8,821 nucleotides of DNA, taken from the NCBI GenBank assembly GCA_018056825.1, contig JAGPEW010000021.1, positions 1 to 8,821 on the forward strand, written 5' to 3'. This document shows, one piece after another, positions 6,378-8,821 of the stretch. The first letter of the stretch is position 1; the number at the start of each line of letters is the position of its first letter. A program made the position numbers and the translations under genes. The notes under the pieces are model-generated. The model did no database searches and was not told the origin of the DNA. It was given only the letters and a program-made list of their open reading frames with translations. Source of the DNA: Candidatus Sordicultor aquaticus. Its GTDB lineage: Bacteria; Atribacterota; Atribacteria; Atribacterales; Caldatribacteriaceae.

Positions 6378-7707
6378 AGAACTTTTCTTTTTTGCTGAAG
6401 CCACCACTTTTCCTTGTAAATGTGGAAAAGTTCATCACATCCCGACTCAAAAAACCCTCTTAGGAAAAGAAGTATTGCCCCGTATTCCTCAAGTATTATC
6501 AGAACTTAATTTAGGGCAAAAACTTCTTCTTCTCTTTGACCATAATACCTATGAAGCAGCAGGGAGAGAAACAGAAAATATTCTAAAACAAGCAAACTTT
6601 GAGGTCATACCTGTTTTATTGGAAAAACCTCCTGAGCTAAAGTACTTAGAGCCTGATGAAAAAGCCCGAGAACGGATCGGTTCTTTTCTTTTCCACGAGC
6701 CCAATTTTATTTTAGCCGTGGGTTCAGGAGTAATAAATGATTTAGCTAAATTTGTAGCTCATCGGGTAAAAATGCCTTATGCCGTGGTAGCTACTGCTCC
6801 TTCTATGGATGGATATTCCTCTCCCGGAGCTCCTATGCTAGTAGGAGGGTATAAAATAACTTACGATGCTACCCCTCCTTGTGCTATCTTTATGGATTTG
6901 GAAGTTCTATCTCAAGCTCCTCTTCCTTTAATCCAATCTGGTTTTTCTGACTTAGTAGGAAAGGTCACCGCTAATGCTGACTGGGTGATGAGAAATATTT
7001 TACAGGGAGAATACTTTTGTGAATATACTTGGGAGCTAGTAAAAGGAGCTCTGGAAATATTAAAAGAAAGAGCAGAAGAAATAGGAGAAAGAAAGGAAGA
7101 AGCTATTTATGCTCTAGCAGTAGCTCTCCTCAATTCCGGTTTCAGTATGACTATGGTAGGAGATTCGCGTCCTGCCTCTGGTGCAGAACACTCAGTTGCT
7201 CATTATCTGGAGATGATGGCTTTACATCGGAAAATAGACCCTTCTCTTCACGGCTTGAGGGTGGGAGGAGCAACAGTTATTATTAAGAAAATGTACGACC
7301 GTTTCTTGCAAGAACTGAAAGAAATAGACTGGAAGAAAGGCAAAAATCACTCTCTCGAAAATCAAGAAGAAGAGTTAAAACTCCATTTTGGTCCATTATT
7401 TCCCTTTATAGAAAAAGACGCTCAAGAAAAGTTAAAATGGGATAGAGAAGAAATAAAAATAGCCAACTCCTCTTTTCTGTCCCAGCAAATACAGAATAAG
7501 CTATCAGTTATCTCTGACCCAACTTCTTTATTACGAAGAGCTCAAGCTCCTCAAACTCTAAAGGAATTAGGATTTTCAGAAACGATGGTTAAAGAAGCTT
7601 TACTTTTCTCCCGCTTTGTAAGGAAAAGAGTAACTATCCTGGACCTCCTAGGGAAAGCAGGACTTTTAGAAGAATACATCAATTATGCCCTACAAGCTGA
7701 AACATAG
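6370..7707 (+). CDS. araM: sn-glycerol-1-phosphate dehydrogenase, AraM/EgsA family
   Basis: This 445-residue protein belongs to the iron-containing alcohol dehydrogenase / dehydroquinate synthase fold, G1P dehydrogenase branch. The N-terminal CKCGKVHHIP (16-25) is typical of the bacterial AraM group. GSGVINDLAK (118-127) is the glycine-rich NAD(P)-binding turn, and TAPSMDGYSS (142-151) is the family signature. Asp194 (GFSDLVGK), His274 (GAEHSVAHYLE) and His294 (LHGLRVGGA) are the expected metal ligands. The enzyme interconverts dihydroxyacetone phosphate and sn-glycerol-1-phosphate. In archaea this product forms the lipid backbone; in B. subtilis AraM supplies heptaprenylglyceryl phosphate synthesis with PcrB. 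Length and motifs indicate an intact enzyme. It starts within the last codons of the HAD gene. A weak AT hairpin near 7715-7730 followed by TTTTT is the only terminator-like feature after it. The gene symbol is by family, since no arabinose genes are nearby. Confidence 0.9.
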   Translation: MSEELFFFAEATTFPCKCGKVHHIPTQKTLLGKEVLPRIPQVLSELNLGQKLLLLFDHNTYEAAGRETENILKQANFEVIPVLLEKPPELKYLEPDEKARERIGSFLFHEPNFILAVGSGVINDLAKFVAHRVKMPYAVVATAPSMDGYSSPGAPMLVGGYKITYDATPPCAIFMDLEVLSQAPLPLIQSGFSDLVGKVTANADWVMRNILQGEYFCEYTWELVKGALEILKERAEEIGERKEEAIYALAVALLNSGFSMTMVGDSRPASGAEHSVAHYLEMMALHRKIDPSLHGLRVGGATVIIKKMYDRFLQELKEIDWKKGKNHSLENQEEELKLHFGPLFPFIEKDAQEKLKWDREEIKIANSSFLSQQIQNKLSVISDPTSLLRRAQAPQTLKELGFSETMVKEALLFSRFVRKRVTILDLLGKAGLLEEYINYALQAET

Positions 7708-7772
7708 GTTTTTGTACTGCAAACTGTTTTTATAAGGAACAAAGGGAAGAGTATAGATAAATTTAGGTCTAT

Positions 7773-7800
7773 TTGACCAAAAGGGAAAGATTGCTACAAT
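7773..7800 (+). promoter_or_regulatory. Strong sigma70-type promoter for the AllA-like gene
   Basis: TTGACC (7773-7778) and TACAAT (7795-7800) are 16 bases apart, and TGC directly before the -10 gives an extended -10 element. This is the best consensus promoter in the window. The start point would be near 7807, with a leader of about 28 nt containing AAGGAGAG before the ATG at 7835. It separates this gene from the HAD/G1P dehydrogenase operon. Confidence 0.65.
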
Positions 7801-7834
7801 AGAAAAACAAACATTTATAAAAGGAGAGAAAACC

Positions 7835-8326
7835 ATGGATAATATTCATATTAAACCGCTTACTTACGAAAACTTTCGACAATATGGCGATTTTGTCCGC
7901 CTTGACGAGGTTAACCCTGAAAAATATCAATGTATTGGTCAACCCCCGGTTGAATTTTACCCTGATTTGATTTTACAGAATTTAGGTAGTGCTATTTTAG
8001 GATTGTCTATATGCCGGGTATTTCCCCGAGACCTAAAAGTTGAGCTTACTGAACACCATAATTACACTGAAGAGGGAAATCTTCCTTTAGATGGAGATGT
8101 ATATATGCATGTCGGGCCTGCTACTCAGGAAGCAGAAGAAATGAAAATAGAAATCTTTGAAGTTCCCAAACTCACTCTTGTTCGATTAAAAATTGGGGTT
8201 TGGCATCATGCCCTTTATGCCAAAGGAGATAAACCAGTTAACGTTTTAATACTACTCTCTGAGAGAACCTACCATAATGACTGTGAAATTAAACCTTATA
8301 ACTTAGCTTTCGGAGATAAACGATAA
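7835..8326 (+). CDS. Ureidoglycolate lyase (AllA)-like cupin protein
   Basis: This 163-residue protein has the length and landmarks of the AllA / ureidoglycolate lyase cupin family. The N-terminus KPLTYENFRQYGDFV resembles the family's usual start. A central segment has histidines 74-75 (LTEHHNYT) and VYMHVGPA (89-96), and GVWHHALYA (121-129) corresponds to the family's GxWHH strand. AllA splits ureidoglycolate into glyoxylate and urea in purine/allantoin catabolism. No other ureide gene is in the window, so the substrate here may differ; a more general sugar- or acid-binding cupin role is possible. The gene is alone in its transcription unit, with its own strong promoter and an AGGAG eight bases before the ATG. 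It is followed by a convergent spacer holding the 38-bp palindrome. Family-level assignment is fairly good, enzymatic function uncertain. Confidence 0.65.
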   Translation: MDNIHIKPLTYENFRQYGDFVRLDEVNPEKYQCIGQPPVEFYPDLILQNLGSAILGLSICRVFPRDLKVELTEHHNYTEEGNLPLDGDVYMHVGPATQEAEEMKIEIFEVPKLTLVRLKIGVWHHALYAKGDKPVNVLILLSERTYHNDCEIKPYNLAFGDKR

Positions 8327-8357
8327 AATAGGAGCAATTTTTAATAACTCCACTAAT

Positions 8358-8395
8358 ATTACCAATAATACGGGTATACCCGTATTATTGGTAAT
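8358..8395. repeat. Perfect 38-bp palindrome in the convergent spacer
   Basis: The left arm ATTACCAATAATACGGGTA is followed directly by its exact reverse complement, giving 19 pairs centred between 8376 and 8377; symmetry breaks at 8357/8396. As RNA it would fold to a long hairpin with a TATA loop closed by GGG/CCC. It lies 32 bp after the AllA-like stop and 50 bp from the end of the TauE/SafE remnant on the other strand, a usual site for a bidirectional terminator. However, neither side carries the T-run expected for intrinsic termination. A protein-binding operator or cruciform-forming element is the alternative. Confidence 0.9.
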
Positions 8396-8444
8396 CTAAA
8401 TAGAAGAAAATATGACTTAAAAAATCATAAAGACCAATAAACCC

Positions 8445-8821
8445 TCAAATTTTAGCAAGCATCGCTATACCTAATAAACCAAAAACTATTCCTACAATTT
8501 TATTAAGCATTGCTTCCTTCACTTTATTAGCGTATCTTGCTGCAATTCTACCACCTAGAACTGTACCTAAAACGCTATACACTGCTGCTTCCACCGGAAG
8601 ATTTCCCGTCATAGCATGCCCTAGAGCACCGGATGCCGCTGGAAATGCCATAATAAGCGTTGAGGTACCGATACTTTCATGTAATTTGCAACTCGGGTCA
8701 ATTCGTTTACGGTTTGTTCTTCACTAGCTACAGCCCCACTCCTCCTACGGCGCATCCAAAATACCATGGCAATAACGATTAAAATAAAATATCTTTCTTA
8801 TGGCTTATGTTACAATTTCCT
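8445..8821 (-). pseudogene. TauE/SafE-family permease remnant (C-terminal part, disrupted)
   Basis: The recognisable part is the C-terminal end of a TauE/SafE membrane transporter (sulfite/organosulfonate exporter group). The frame ending at 8445 reads KLHESIGTSTLIMAF, then SGALGHAMTG and a terminal hydrophobic helix ending in GLLGIAMLAKI. The first possible ATG (8651) lies inside this homology and has no ribosome binding site, so a 68-residue product starting there is unlikely to be a real gene. Going upstream the frame stays open only to a TGA at 8721-8723. A second frame, open from about 8797, encodes a membrane-like segment (FILIVIAMVFWM) followed by a basic, then acidic loop, and is itself preceded by TAA at 8798-8800. 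The family's usual GGG segment before the GTS motif is not seen in any frame. I infer at least one frameshift, stops and an internal deletion; the rest of the gene, if present, is beyond the window. Confidence 0.6.

Noticed and set aside
7029..7286. 85-codon plus-strand frame within the G1P dehydrogenase gene
   Set aside because: Out of frame with a conserved enzyme, serine/arginine-rich low-complexity translation, no start signal.
7709..7735. Possible intrinsic terminator after the G1P dehydrogenase gene (TTTG/CAAA stem then TTTTT)
   Set aside because: Only about four AT-rich base pairs with no GC core; too weak to call as a feature.

Overview
The window is 8.8 kb of compact, AT-rich bacterial DNA with purine-rich Shine-Dalgarno sequences in front of nearly every gene. 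The gene content is household and stress-related with no obvious island character: NfeD-slipin, a flavin reductase-like protein, a SplB-type radical SAM protein, HD-GYP c-di-GMP phosphodiesterases, a HAD phosphatase with a glycerol-1-phosphate dehydrogenase, and a ureidoglycolate lyase-like cupin. Radical SAM, flavin-protein and HD-GYP genes together fit an anaerobic or microaerophilic bacterium, perhaps Firmicutes-like or deep-branching. This is an inference and the window alone does not name the phylum.

Layout. (1) At 1-1754 (+) lies a two-gene membrane quality-control operon, a 5'-truncated NfeD-type membrane serine protease followed by its usual partner slipin (stomatin/SPFH). (2) At 1757-2275 (-) a small flavin reductase-like protein converges on slipin with 2 bp between stop codons. 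It diverges from a radical SAM protein at 2336-3235 (+), and the shared 60-bp spacer holds a self-complementary -10 element. (3) At 3184-5399 (-) are two tandem HD-GYP genes. Their N-terminal halves are clearly diverged paralogues, but a 421-bp block covering the HHExxDGSGYP motif and nearly all of the C-terminal half appears identical at the DNA level (3259-3679 and 4347-4767). (4) At 5577-7707 (+) is a translationally coupled pair, a HAD-IIA (NagD/AraL-like) phosphatase and an AraM/EgsA-type glycerol-1-phosphate dehydrogenase. (5) At 7835-8326 (+) is a stand-alone AllA-like cupin behind a strong sigma70-type promoter. (6) At 8358-8395 is a perfect 38-bp palindrome without a T-tract. (7) At 8445-8821 (-) are the decayed remains of a TauE/SafE permease.

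The most notable feature is the identical block shared by the two HD-GYP genes. It points to recent gene conversion or unequal crossover that homogenised the catalytic half while leaving the putative input halves different; an assembly artefact must be excluded. Next in interest are the perfect palindrome, the bacterial G1P dehydrogenase/HAD pair, and the opposed -10 elements in the divergent spacers. I saw no tRNA, rRNA, CRISPR array or intact mobile element.
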